From assembly GCA_010093605.1 (NCBI GenBank), contig MU004194.1, forward strand, positions 481,793 through 545,792: a stretch of DNA of 64,000 nt, written 5' to 3'. Position numbers and translations under genes: made by a program. Origin of the DNA: Lophium mytilinum (Eukaryota > Ascomycota > Dothideomycetes > Mytilinidiales > Mytilinidiaceae). Positions 35,032 to 46,861 of the stretch are shown in pieces. Positions within the stretch are counted from its first letter, which is position 1. Every line of letters begins with the position of its first letter. Under the pieces are notes generated by a model that was not told the origin of the DNA, did no database searches, and saw only the letters and a list, made by a program, of their open reading frames with translations.

Positions 35032-36798
35032 ATGTCAGGAGGCGTATCGGCCAGCGGCGGAGCTTCTCTTGCGCCTGCCCTTGCACACCATCCCCACCGC
35101 CTGTCACGTCAACCATCGAGGGAGGACTTCGAGATGGCCGAGAACTTGAGCATGCTCAACCCTCAGCATCACCGCCCCGCCGGGACGAGCCCGCAAGCAT
35201 CGACAGAGGCTCCCAGTCCGGAAAATGACGCCATGTCCACCACTTCGCAAGGCGCGCAGACTGACATATCAGAATACCACTCGCTTGAAGACACGCTGGC
35301 CCACCGACAACCACCGCAGGACCCATCTTCTCGCCACGCCTCGCCAGCAGCCATGCAGCAGCGACCCCAGGCGAGCAATGCCCCAGTGAACGGTCAGATT
35401 TGCAGGTGAGTTCGAAGCGTGCTCTTCCACTCATTGTGAGAGCTATAGTCGGGAGGCCAAGTCAGTGCTAATCCGCAACAGCAACTGCGGGACCACGCGC
35501 ACGCCGCTCTGGCGCCGCTCTCCCACCGGCGAGACCATTTGCAACGCCTGTGGTCTCTACTGGAAGGCCCGGAATCAGTCCCGGCCAACGAATCTCAAGC
35601 GCACTGTGCAGCCGACGACGTTGGCTGTTCAGCAGACTCAAGCAACAGGACAGCCCCACGATCGGAGCAACTCTCCCTCATGCCTCACTACTTCGCCGCG
35701 TGCCACTTATGTTGCTGCCGACCAGGTTGCTACGGGCACCTGCCCCGGGGGTGGCCGATGCAACGGCACTGGTGGCCAGCAAGGCTGCAATGGCTGTCCA
35801 GCGTACAACAACCGCGTTTCAAAGACAGCGCAGTTTGCCCTTGCCCACGCTAGTGCTCAACAGAATGCTCCTCCTACCCCAGGCGCTGGCGACGCTCAAG
35901 CTTCAAGTGCTGCTGACAGTTTAAGTGCTCCGACTGGGCACTCCATGGGCCAAAACGCCGCTAGTGTAGTCCCAGCCTGTCAGAATTGCGGTACTACGAT
36001 AACACCATTATGGAGACGCGATGAGCTCGGCCATACTATTTGCAATGCATGCGGTACGTCGTGATTCGGTCCTTCGCTTATGCCATTCCTGTCAAAGTAC
36101 TGCCCTAGACAACCTACTAACACAAGTCAACAGGCCTCTACCACAAGCTTCATGGCACCCACCGCCCAGTTGCGATGAAGAAGCAAGAGATCAAACGCCG
36201 TAAACGTGTCGTCCCTGCGCCCCCAGATATGGCATATTCCCCATCGCAAGCTGCCCAAGGCACTCCCCGTGGTTTCGATTCATCTGTATCCCCTGACCCC
36301 TCTGCTTCGCTCCCAGAGCCTTCCGAGCCGTATGCCAACCCACAGGCTTCACATACATATGGCCCCCTCCCCGTCGACTTCACCAATTTCCATCACTCCT
36401 CTTCGTCATCCGCTACAAATCCACGCGCCATTTACCAGCAGCAACCCTCGCCCAGTGCCCCTAGTCCTCGCAAACGATCCTTGTCTGCTCTTGCAGAAGA
36501 CGTTGCCACGCCTATGTCCTACACTACTAACGCGCCTCCCTCCTCTACTAACGGCCAGACGCCCGCACCAGCCAACCGTGCCAATAGCATTAGCGCCATT
36601 CTTAATCCCTCTACAGCTCGACAAACACAGGTGGCAGACGCCTCCATTGACCCGAATCTTGGCGCTATAGGACGGCCCGGAGAAGGGGAACGCGCGAAGC
36701 GAAAAGACAAGCTGAGGCAAGAGGCCGAGGCTATGAGAGAAGCGCTCCGGAGGACCGAGATGGAATTGGAGAGTATGGAGGGTGAGGGAGAGCAATAA
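35032..36798 (+). CDS. sreA: Siderophore biosynthesis repressor, SREA/SRE/URBS1-type GATA factor
   Basis: Three exons (35032-35405, 35482-36053, 36134-36798) give 536 residues. There are two GATA-type zinc fingers with C-x2-C-x18-C-x2-C spacing. Finger 1 spans Cys124-Cys148 ([20 protein letters not shown]) and finger 2 spans Cys291-Cys315 ([20 protein letters not shown]). Each is followed by GLYWK or GLYHK. Between them, from about residue 212, lies the Cys-rich element CPGGGRC...GCNGC that distinguishes SREA-type regulators and is thought to sense iron. The C-terminus ends in a Glu/Arg coiled coil ([20 protein letters not shown]). Known homologues repress siderophore and iron-uptake genes under iron sufficiency. 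Both introns interrupt zinc-finger codons, a feature useful for confirming orthology. Confidence 0.95.
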
Positions 36799-37999
36799 CA
36801 TTTGCTGAAAAGAAAGAAGAAAGCAGAAGAGGTGGAGCTTCTTACACCCTCCGTGTTTGTTCTTACGAGGTATATACGAGTTTAATGTCGCACATTCAAG
36901 GGGCACAAATCGATATGGCAGGTTATAAAGGCTTGGGTTATGACAGGGAGGATGGGTCTCAGGCGATTATGGAGGTTTCATCTACGGCACTGGAAACGAA
37001 TGTGACAATGGCGACGGTGTCTGGTGTTGATAGGGGCGGCTCGTTCCCATACGCGGCCGTGCGGTTGATATTCCACTATGGATCTGCTGTGTATAAGGAT
37101 AAGTCCCTCCTTAATTCATTCATAAAGCTCATGGCAAGGAAAAGCTTGGTGGGCATTCTACTCTACAATCGAATTTTTTTCTAAAACATCACCTGGTGCT
37201 ATTGAGATGAGGTTTGGGTGCTACGGGCTACACAAATCTTATAATTGGGGTTTGACATTTGACATAGATGATCATACTATTCGGCTTGATCCACTACGCT
37301 TGAGAAAGCACCGGAAGTATCTCGGTCGAGTCTTCACTCAAAATTCCTGCCCTAGATTCTTCTGCCAAGTCATGCACTTGCAGTTGCCATAGTCAACACT
37401 TTTTAGAAGACCCACCAAGCATGCTTTCGTCAACTCAGATCCTCGAAAGACGCCTTCTCCACATCGCCTTCATAACCGCCACTGGCTTCCCGCTCTGTAG
37501 CTTCGGGGGTCCCTTAGCTGGAAGATCCGCAAGCGCAATTGCTTGAGACGTTGATTATCCTTTCTGCGAAGTCGAAAAAGCTCGACGGCTAGAACAAGAT
37601 TTGAAGTAAGGGCGAAACGAGAACAGGGAGACGAGTACATGTGCGAATGGTGGACTGGCTACAGCACTCGACGGTCTGGTCTGTTGGGATCGCCGCACGT
37701 ATCCTCAGGCTATCGGCAAGAGGTGCTCGGGACTGTGGGTGGTGGGAACTGCGCATTTGTGATGGAGAGGGATGCAGTGGCTGGGATCGTTTGCGGTGAC
37801 GCCTGCTTAGGTTGCCTAGCGGGTGGAAACCCCGAAGCGAGAGGTCACAAGTCCGGCCCAATCTGTGTACAATCTGTTTGGCAACCGCCAGAAGTAGCTC
37901 GGCAGGGTATCAGGTTCGTCAAAATGATTGGCTTGTATCTCGTTCGGATTTTTTGGACTTGGTTAGAAGCACCTCCGGCGGTGTCAAAATAGTGTACAC
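36799..37999. other. Intergenic region after the GATA regulator
   Basis: About 1.2 kb between a plus-strand gene and a minus-strand gene, so both 3' ends face it. Frames at 36,885-37,184 and 37,639-37,992 (plus) and 37,589-37,861 (minus) show no family signature. The two near 37.7 kb overlap on opposite strands, and at most one could be real. Confidence 0.5.
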
Positions 38000-39146
38000 T
38001 CAGAACCAAATCTTAATTAGTTCCTCGCTAACGGCGCTGGGAGTGAGTACCCCGGATTCGGTGAGAATGCCGGATATGAGGTTGGGTGGCTAGAGAAGGC
38101 ATTTGTTAGTCCACGTGATGTCGAGCAATATCGACGATGAAACTGACCGTATAATCCACTGGATTCTCCGAGTTGTCTGAATCCTTTTTTCCAGTCTTGC
38201 CTCCGGAAGCCCCTGAATCTGACAGATCCACGGCCTCGTCCTCTACTGTGTATCCACCCTGGCTCTCATGTTCAATGGACACCAGCTCCCCTTCTTTTCC
38301 CACTTTGAAGTCAATGGCACGCTGCTTGATAGGCAGGTCGTACTGGCCGGCTGGCAGAATCCGAACAAACTTGTGGCTTTCCGCAACAACATAGAACGGC
38401 TTATGCTTGATGTTCCCCAGCAGCCCCATCTGATAAGTGCCCATCTTTGAAATAATTCCGCCATTCATAACAATCGCTTCGGCGCCCACCACGATAAGGT
38501 CGATCTCAGCCAGCGCGCCGGCCACGGCGGAATCGGGGATGGTGGCCACGGGTATGCCCTTTGCGCGCAACATGGCCACAATGGCGGGGCCAGACCATTC
38601 CCCCTCCTGCGAAGCGGCGTCTGGGTCCAATACGTAGACGACCTGGAAGCGCACACTACCGGTTTCGGCGACGGAGCGCAGCAACGCCGCCACGACGCGG
38701 GATCCGCCGTTTGTGAGCACTCTAGCACCATCGCGGATCAAGTTTCGGCCAGACTGTGCGATCGTGGCTCGGTGGGCCTTTGCGCGCGAGGCGAAGAGGC
38801 CACGGTTGGTGAGGAGTTGGTTGCGGATGGCGTCAAAGTCGACGGCGCCTGCGGGGGAGGTGAGGTCCGCAGAGGGTCGGTTGAGGGTGGTGATGAGGTA
38901 GCGCTGGAAGAGGTCGGTGCCGGCGGAGAGCGAGATGGGGTTGGAGACGGACGACTTGAGGGTCCTAATGTGGTCTTCGAGGGTTTCGAGGGTTTCGGAG
39001 ACGGTTTCGGTGGAAGTTGTTGCCATGGCGTCGACGAGGGCTTCGATTGCAGCAATGGGCTTGGTAAGGTCGTGGTCGTTGGCAAGCAGGCGTTGGTATG
39101 CTGCCACGATGTCGTACTTATCAGGCGGAGGCGGTTCTGTTGCCAT
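38000..39146 (-). CDS. gcn3: Translation initiation factor eIF2B subunit alpha
   Basis: Two exons, 39146-38148 and 38089-38000, give 362 residues. Reading straight through the donor yields a false tail (VSFIVDIARHHVD). The second exon restores the family C-terminus (PPNLISGILTESGVLTPS, then AVSEELIKIWF). Family blocks include RAKAHRATIAQSGRNLIRDG, VLTNGGSRVV, GAEAIVMNGGIISKMGTYQ and PFYVVAESHKFVR. eIF2B-alpha (yeast Gcn3) is the regulatory subunit of the guanine nucleotide exchange factor for eIF2 and mediates inhibition by phosphorylated eIF2-alpha in general amino acid control. A low-complexity acidic insert (SDSGASGGKTGKKDSDNSEN) precedes the intron. Confidence 0.95.
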
Positions 39147-40037
39147 TTTGGAGAGTGGACACTGTGTGGTACGGTGGTGAGGTTGAAGCTCGACTCATAG
39201 AAAGTACCTTTTTCTGTGCAGTCACGGCGGCCCAATCAAGCGGGGTACACTTTCTTGGCGTGCATTAGTTTTAGGCTTGAACAATAGTACAGGATAACGC
39301 CGTTTCAGCGGCTTTGTAGAGCTTACATAGTTCAAAGCGCTTCGCTTCAGTTTTTCATGGCACTTCAGAGCACTTCAGAGCACTTCAAAGTACTTCAAAC
39401 GTTGGTGAATGAGTACGCTTTGACTGGAATACAAAGTCCCCCAATCGGAAAGTACCATTATTGGATCTTCAGTTCGTGTACGACGTGCTCTGAGCACGTG
39501 TAAGTTTACACCCTTTTAGGATAACGCCGTCTCCGCTGGCCCTAGGATTCAAAGAATGGTTTACGCTTTTATCTCAATTCTTCATGAAGCTGTAGTAGAT
39601 GAGTGCACACATCCTAGAAGTAACTTCCTCCCCGTCCGCATGCTAAACTTCCCTTACGTTCTAAATTTAGCACACACGCAATATACGCCGGACATGCGCT
39701 ACGAAGCACACTACTAATGCAGGATATCAGAAGACGCATCCACCATTGAACTAGGTGTGGGCTTCGAAAAGAGGCTGAGGCAAGGCTGAGGGCCTGCTGG
39801 CAGGCATGGAACAAGCCTGGGCATGATGGCAGGCTGCATGGGCTAGACTGGGGCCAAAACGACACAACACGTCCTACATATCCTCGCGCCAGTATTCTCG
39901 CCGCCTAGAAACTCTCTTCTCTGTTCAAGCTTTCCTGTGTCCTGCCTCCAAATCGCGTGATATGCACGATCTCAGATGCCCACACGTCGAGAAGCTGTTA
40001 CCGCCATAGTTGCCTGGACTCAAGCGCCACCTCTATC
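39147..40037. other. Intergenic region with short repeats
   Basis: Divergent promoter space between the eIF2B-alpha gene and the orphan gene to the right. It contains a 13-bp direct repeat, a 10-bp tandem repeat and a short palindrome, listed separately. No gene is seen. Confidence 0.55.
39291..39530. repeat. Direct repeat aggataacgccgt, tandem cacttcagag units and a palindrome
   Basis: The 13-mer aggataacgccgt occurs at 39,291-39,303 and 39,518-39,530, with similar following bases (ttcagcgg and ctccgctgg). Between them lie four 10-bp units (two cacttcagag, then cacttcaaag and tacttcaaac; 39,361-39,400) and a perfect inverted repeat acgtgctc-t-gagcacgt (39,483-39,499). This could be the relic of a small non-autonomous element or a cluster of regulatory sites. 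Confidence 0.7.
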
Positions 40038-42839
40038 ATGTCGTTCGGAGTGTCAATTGGAGATTTCTTGAAGCTCTACGAGACTGGAATGACCGTATAT
40101 AAGAAATGTCAGTATCGTGACAACACTTGGTATGCACAGAACATGATGACTAACCGAATCGTAGGCAGGGACTCACCAGGCGAATACAAAACCTTGACCA
40201 ACGAAGCCCGCGCATTGACGAACGTTTTGCAAGATTTGGCGGACAAAGTAGAGCAGGGAACGATACCGGAATCTAAGCGCCCCCAACTCCTGGATGTCTA
40301 CGAAGGAACCGTGGAAGTACTCCGGGAGCTCGATGCGACACTCACGCGATATGCGTCCTTGGATACAAAAAGCAAGAGAGCATGGGATAGGCTCACTTGG
40401 GATAGTGACCGATCGAAGAATCTCAGGGGGAAATTGACAAGTACCGTGGGCATACTGAATGGGTTCTGGAACTCCCTGATCCATGACAATCAGCTCATAA
40501 TAATCGAAGCGCTTGGGAGACTGGAGAAAGACTATGCGGGGGGCCATAGGGAGGAGAGCAGAGCTTCTGTTGAGAGGCTGGCATCTTCATCAGCTCGGCG
40601 TGGTGCAACTATCAGCGACGAACATGTAGACTCTATGGACGACGATGACGAAGAGGATGAGGCGTGGCCACAGATTATCAGGGATCTCGAGGACGTGGGA
40701 GTGAGCAAGCAAGATGCGCTGGAATATCGGGACTTCATGTAGGTTTATGTTTGCTACACACACCGCGCTGGCCATGCTAATATCTACTGAAAGCATTGAC
40801 TGGTTTGTACGAGCTGTCAATGATGGTAGGCTTATGGAGAAACCTGTCGAGGAAGCAGAGAGTCCTGGTGTCGACAGCTTTACGCGTGACCTTCAGCTTG
40901 CTCTTCCATCGGTTGGAGCTGCTAGCAATCTTCAAAGGATGCCAAGCTGGGAAACTCCCTCTTTCCCTCCAAAAGTAACGATCGCGAGAAAGCCTGTTGG
41001 TGCGTCTCCACGCACAGCTACGCAGCAATCCTCCCATCAATCCAGTCCTTTCATAGAACACTCCTCATCCTCAAGAACTAGCCCTTTGGTGGGTGCAACC
41101 AGCCCTCGTCCTAGTACAGACTCACTTTATACTCCACCGGAGCGTGTGCCATCTAGAGAATGGGATCAATTGCCAGTTCCACTCCAGCATCCACAGCTTG
41201 GCTCACAATCATCCTTGAACGCTCCATCTGGACCCAACACGTTTCCAGAATCCGGCTCTTCGGCTGATCCGCCACCAGCCACCCTGTATCAGGTGCCATC
41301 AATTGTGTTCCCGGAGACTCAATCAAGTTCAACGCCAATATTATCCGCACATGGGGGCGCCTATTCGCAGCCTCCAACGATTGTACATCAAGTTGCAGTT
41401 CCTTCAGTATCGCCACCGCCACCCCAGAGCTCGGCACAGCCACCACTTGCACCGCCTCCGGCATATGATCAATTACAGTCGCCATCGTCGACTGATTCCA
41501 ACCTCCTATGGACGGCGCAGCTTATCGTGACCGCTTGGAATGATTGCGACTATGTCACGGCAGGGAAGCATCTCGAGGACCAGCTAGCAGCTGTTCAACG
41601 TGGCGAATCTATCATGATGCAGCATCAGATCGCTCAGCCTACAATGCGCTTGCTAATGCATCTAATTGGGGTTAGCGCATCATTCAGCGGCAACTTTCTC
41701 AAAGCTAAATCGTACTTCGAAGCCATAATACGTGGTCCCTACACGAGTGGCGGAAATCTGGATGATGGAGACATCGCAGCTGCGCGCTGGCTAGGCGATA
41801 CTTGTGTACGTACCTTTGCCTGCTCGATCACCTGTCTAACTCTGCTAACCTTTCAATAAAGCTCCATCTCAATGAGCCTGATAATGCTGGACTTGCCTGG
41901 GCAATGGCTCTGGACGGCTACCTCGTCCGATATGGCATCACGCGACATATCACAAGACGCGTGCTGGATGAATGTGGTATCCTTGATTACCGGCTGAAAG
42001 GACTAACCAACCTAGCAAACTCGTTCTCCCGTTTCAATTTCGATTCCTCCAACATATTGAAGACTACGTCGCATGTGGACAAAGCAAGATTGGTGTCCTT
42101 TGCTCTTAATCGTATACAAGAAGTCCGTGGTAATCCCGGACCTACCAACAGTAGCTATGCATCAACATTGAACAGGGCCTGCAGACCTCGTCTTGATTGG
42201 AAGCTCAGAGAGGGATTTTTGATTCAACCACTAATCTCGCAGTCCTCGTGGCCACTACAGTACGATCCCTTCTTTTCGCCGTACGATGCTATCGCACTCC
42301 TTGGACGCATATCGGCGAACACCATATTTCTGGACGGCTCTGGTCAACAGTCCTTTGATTTCGACGCCATTGCGAGCGTCGGACTGAGTGGATCCAAGTC
42401 TTTGGATTATGTAACACGGAGAAACCCACAGTGGCTCGTAACATCAATACTGAATGGACTGAAGGCGTACGGCATCGAAGCGAAAGAAAAGGGGCACATG
42501 ATTTTCTGCCGTATTTCCCAAGTGAGATCGAATTATGCATTCTTTGAGGGTATCGGGATTCTGGTCAAGAAGCTGCCATTCAGGAGCGTTTATGGCATCA
42601 AAGTCACGGAGGTATTGCATTCGACACGAGGCATGTGGAAGGGCCCTGCCTTTGGGTCCATGATGGACTTCAACAAGGACTCAAGTGGATTCCTGGATAT
42701 TGTAAAGAGCATCCTAGAAATGGCAGAGGACGAGGAAAAGTTGAAGGAGGCGGGAATTGCCGTGAGCGAGCTAGCTGAGGGCACAGCGTTATACAGCAGC
42801 GTGCCCGTCAAAACAGGGGAAAAGATCTCATACGGCTAG
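40038..42839 (+). CDS. Orphan fungal protein with STAND-type N-terminal domain and helical repeats
   Basis: Four exons (40038-40107, 40165-40738, 40794-41805, 41862-42839) give 877 residues. The start MSFGVSIGDFLKLYETGMTVYKKC and the following helical part (YKTLTNEARALTNVLQDLAD) match the fungal N-terminal domain often found before STAND ATPases and ankyrin proteins. Here no nucleotide-binding P-loop follows. Instead there is an acidic patch (DSMDDDDEEDEAW), a long Pro/Ser-rich linker (about residues 290-480) and a C-terminal half with helical, TPR-like features (AGKHLEDQLAAVQRG; GNFLKAKSYFEAII). The end of the C-terminal half (VRSNYAFFEGIGILVKKLPF) is unfamiliar. It looks cytosolic and may be a signalling scaffold; function is inferred only from architecture. 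Confidence 0.82.
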
Positions 42840-44550
42840 GTGTGGGCAAGACTCGTGTTGTTGCAGAGATCTGCAATAATGAGGCCAGAAAGAATAACAT
42901 TCTCGGGTGGCTGATAGAATGGCACACGGGTCACAGCAGACGGCCCACGCGCAAACTGCATTTTCGCGTGAGGTTTCCAGGGCAGGCTACGGCCAAGGCG
43001 AACTGACTCGCTTGGACATCAACCAGGACATCGTCTCTTAGCCCGGGTACCGGCAGCAACGGCTGGAATGAAGCATTCGGTCGACCACGGTTCTCATGAC
43101 CAGGCTCAATTCTGGAAGCGCGCGGGAAGTGGCAGGTTCCCAACCGACACCAATGACCCGGCCCGGGAGTGCAGGTGTCGAAAGCCCCTCCGAGGGGCGC
43201 AATGAGTGGAGAGGGTGAATGGAGGAGTATGCAACTGGAATGCGCCTAGATAATACACACAGTACAGTAGGGTGCTCTTCACCCTTTTCACACCGTCACA
43301 CTCTGGCATTACGCACGCACATGCGCTGTAGATAGCTCTATATTGCCTACTTTCTACCTTTCGCAGACGCCAGCCGTTTCTTCCCGGCTGCTTTTGGAGA
43401 TGCAAGTTTGGTCGGTGGACGAGACACAAGTTTCAACTTGACTCCAGCCGAGCTGCGGTGCGCGGTCGGCTCCTAACAACGCCTACTCGGTGCCTGCGAA
43501 GAACGGCCTTCCGGTGGCATATCAGCAGCCGTGCAACGTCCGCCAAATGGCAGTGAAATAAAACAGGGCTCTGCATCCTTTGGCGAGGGTTGCAAATGAC
43601 AGCTGCCTCACGGCTGTGGGTCTTCAAGCAAGCGGAGAGTATAAATAAGACGTTACTGTTCATGCCAAGGCTTAGCAGATAGCTATACGAGACGACGATA
43701 GCGACGAAGGATGGAGGAGCGAGCATCACGCGCAAACACGGGCGCAAATTGGCGAGGGCTGGTGTTGAGGATTTAGGCGTTTGGGATAACGAAAGCAGCA
43801 TCATTTGGGCTTGTCTAGCGCCGGCAGCCCTGCGGCGATCCCAACTGTTTCTCGTTTCAGTTTCGCGCATTCGGAACTTTGGAGGCGGCTGATTGGCGGT
43901 GCATGCTCAGGACTCGCAGTGTTTGAGCCACGCCGCCCGAGTGCAGCAGCGCAGCCTCCCTGGACCCAACACCACCCGCCGCCCTCGCAGCACATCGTCC
44001 CTTTTGCGGCGACAAGCCCAGGGAGCGCGCGGGAAGACGCTCGCTGCAGGGGCCGCCATGTCTGCTACCATGTCTGCCACCGACACCAACCCGCGATGAA
44101 GGGGCAGCCAGCGTTTGCAAACATGCTTGGCGCTGATCGTCCCGGCCGTCCATATCCATATCAATCTCCGCATCTGCAAAACCCCGCCTTCAGCTCTTCT
44201 TCATTCACCACCTCTGCTGCTCTCTGTTTCCTTCTTCTCTACAAGCTGGCCCTTTGTGCTTCTTGACCACCCAACTGCCGCCCTTCTTTTCTGCCTCCTG
44301 CCTGTCACTCTTTAAGGCCGAGACTTTGGCTTCTTGATACTCTCGCTTTGCCACCTTCAATTTTGATCCTCAGCGCCAGTCGACCTGTTCGCTCTTTGCC
44401 TGTGCCCTTCAGTCTTTACGGCTACATTCATCCATCTGTGCATACTGTGTTTGCACCCCTTGCACCCTCCACATTAGCTTGTTGAACAAGCCTCGTCCGT
44501 TGCTTCTAACAGACAAACAACTTCCCTACTTGCCAGCTTCCTCGTTCACC
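42840..44550. other. Long upstream region of the AA9 gene
   Basis: About 1.7 kb. The right half (about 44,160-44,550) is strongly pyrimidine-rich (runs of ctt and ctcc), typical of a fungal core promoter and leader. A short hairpin (gcccct at 43,184-43,189, aggggc at 43,193-43,198) lies at 43.19 kb. Open frames on the minus strand (43,433-44,179) look like chance products of GC-rich DNA. Confidence 0.5.
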
Positions 44551-46194
44551 ATGCTGTTCTCCAAGACTCCAGCCCTCTTGTTGGCTTTGGCCGCCGCTCG
44601 TTCTGCTGTTGCCCACACCGTCTTTACCCATTTCTATGTCAATGGCCTCTCCCAAGTAAGTTCTCTAAGCAAAGCTCATTCGGGCTTGACTGACACATCC
44701 GGGTTTAGGGTGTTGGCGTTGCCATGCGTATGAACAAGACGCCAAATAAGGCGTCTTTTCCAGTTGAGAACTTGGCCAGCAGTGACATGGCATGCGGTAG
44801 GCTTCCATTCGCCGTTGCCCTTCGCATATGCTTGGGTTTTAACACTTAAGCACGATGATGCTAATGGTGATCTTCAGGCTTCGATGGTACACAGGGCGTC
44901 TCCCGAGTTCAAACTGTCAAGGACGGCTCCACTCTGACCTTCGAATTCCATTCATGGCCCGATGACTTCAGCAAGAAGTCTCTCGACCCAGGTCACAAGG
45001 GCCCTTGCGCTGTCTACCTCAAGAAGGTTGGCTCTGCGGTTGAAGACCCTGGTAAGCCCGATTCCATATCTCTCCTAGTATGAACCACGCATTGCTGACA
45101 ACAGCAAAGGTACCGGTGACGGATGGTTCAAAATCTTCGATGACGGCTACGACTCTGCGAAGGATGAGTGGTGTACCGACCGTCTCATCGCGAACAATGG
45201 TCGCCTGTCTGTTAAGCTCCCGGCCAACCTCAAGGGAGGTGACTACCTTGCCCGGCCCGAACTCTTAGCTCTGCACAATGCCGTTTCTGGGGATCCCCAA
45301 TTCTATACTGGCTGTGCTCAGATCTTCCTAGAGTCCAAAGGCACGTTAGTCCCAAAGAGCACCGTCTCCATACCTGGATACGTGAAGGCAGGCGAAGAGA
45401 GCGTCAGCTTCAACATCTACTACAACCCCGAAAAGAAACCCTACCCGATCCCCGGACCCAAGGTGGCCAAGCTGAAGGTTGGCGCATCAACTGGCGCAAC
45501 TGAAAACACTCAGAAGGACGGCCTCAAACCCGCTGGCTGCATTATGGAGAACGCTAACTGGTGTGGGTTCGAGGTCCCGTCGTACACCGACGAAAAGGGC
45601 TGCTGGGCTGTAAGTGAAAGAATACCTCTGATATAGTGTAATGGAAATACTGACTGTTTACAGTCAGCTCAAGACTGCTGGAATCAAGGCAACAAGTGCT
45701 ACAAACCTTACCCACCCACTGGCGCGGCTGGCTGCGAGCTTTGGGAGAAGAAATGCCAAGCCATCGACGATGCATGCAACAACAAGCAGTTCACGGGTCC
45801 ACCCAACAAGGGCAAAGATCTCACCCCTTCTCAAACTTCCATCGTCATCGGTCTGGTCATGCCTACCGCAAACGTTGCCCAAGGAGGTGATGACTCTCCC
45901 GCACCCTCCTCTGCTGTAGAGGTAGCCGCGAGCAGCGTAGCGTCCCCCAGCACATTCGCTGCTATCACCAGCGCTCCGGCCTACAGCAAGCCCGTCACGC
46001 TCATCAGCAAGTCGAAGACCGCTTCCACCTCGAAAGAGGCGGTTGAGGCTCCGGCTCCGACTTACAACCCCTACCTTAAGACCGTCACTGAGACCGTTGT
46101 CAAGACGGAGGTGGAGTACGTTACGCTGTACAACAAGCACCGACGGGATAGCCACGTCCGGAGGCATGCGGCTGGCCTGGAGCCTCAATCCTAA
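44551..46194 (+). CDS. AA9 lytic polysaccharide monooxygenase with C-terminal tail
   Basis: Five exons (44551-44655, 44709-44796, 44878-45051, 45110-45609, 45664-46194) give 465 residues. A signal peptide (MLFSKTPALLLALAAARSAVA) is followed by His22 in HTVFTHFYVNG, which would be the mature N-terminal His of the copper brace. The second His is in DPGHKGPCAVYLKK, and the axial Tyr sits in DPQFYTGCAQIF. These are the AA9 (former GH61) hallmarks of copper enzymes that oxidatively cleave cellulose or related glucans. The catalytic part ends near residue 235. The rest includes a Cys-bearing segment (QDCWNQGNKCYKPYPPTG; GCELWEKKCQAIDDACN), a Ser/Ala/Pro-rich stretch and a basic tail (HRRDSHVRRH). 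No typical CBM1 is visible. Confidence 0.95.
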
Positions 46195-46861
46195 GCGTGG
46201 GAGTCGCCAATGGTGGGTTGCAAAACCAGCATAACGACATCTTCTTATCACCGGGCTCTATAGCCGTATTATTACTTGTACTTCTATTCCTCTTCGATTC
46301 TCCTCAGCAGCAGGCTTTCAGCCATTTTGACGGCCTAGATTTGCCACTTCTCTTGCTTTCTTTTTGATATGGTTTTCCAAAAGCGGCATTGGCTTCAAAC
46401 TTTATCTTCTCTTGTCCACCCAATTTTTCTACGGATAATGGGTGTCTTTTGGGCGTGTCCAGCTTGGTGGTGGGATTGACGGAGGCACGGATAGCATAGC
46501 AGAACTTGAACGAAGGCTTCAATATACGAGATACGACGGTTGTTCCGATCTATGTGGATGTTTATGGCGACCGTGGTCAATGATCTTTGGATATAACGCA
46601 GCCTGAAGAAAGGTTCTCGGCATAGTACCGCCAGATCATACGTTTGTTCTGTTTACACCGGCTTGACACTGCTAGAGCAGATAACGCATGACAACCAGCA
46701 TCGAACTCTGACGCCTTTGGATATTAGGAACGTCATCGGAACGACTGGAATCATGGAATTAGAAGGGAAAGAAGTCGATGATACACACATGGCTTACTCG
46801 AGCTTATTTGGCAGGATAAGTCAATAGCTCTCAATTCCCCGTACTTATATACGTCCAACAC
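46195..46861. other. Convergent 3' regions of the AA9 and ALG2 genes
   Basis: A 667-bp gap between two gene ends. Minus-strand frames near 46,304-46,580 show no family features. No RNA gene is seen. Confidence 0.5.

Noticed and set aside
37589-37992. 117-codon plus frame and 90-codon minus frame
   Set aside because: They oppose each other and neither has a family feature.
38738-39235. 165-codon minus-strand and 142-codon plus-strand frames over eIF2B-alpha
   Set aside because: Low-complexity alternative-frame readings of a clear housekeeping gene.
43433-44179. Minus-strand frames upstream of the AA9 gene (up to 145 codons)
   Set aside because: GC-rich chance frames within the promoter/leader; no homology features and no splice logic.
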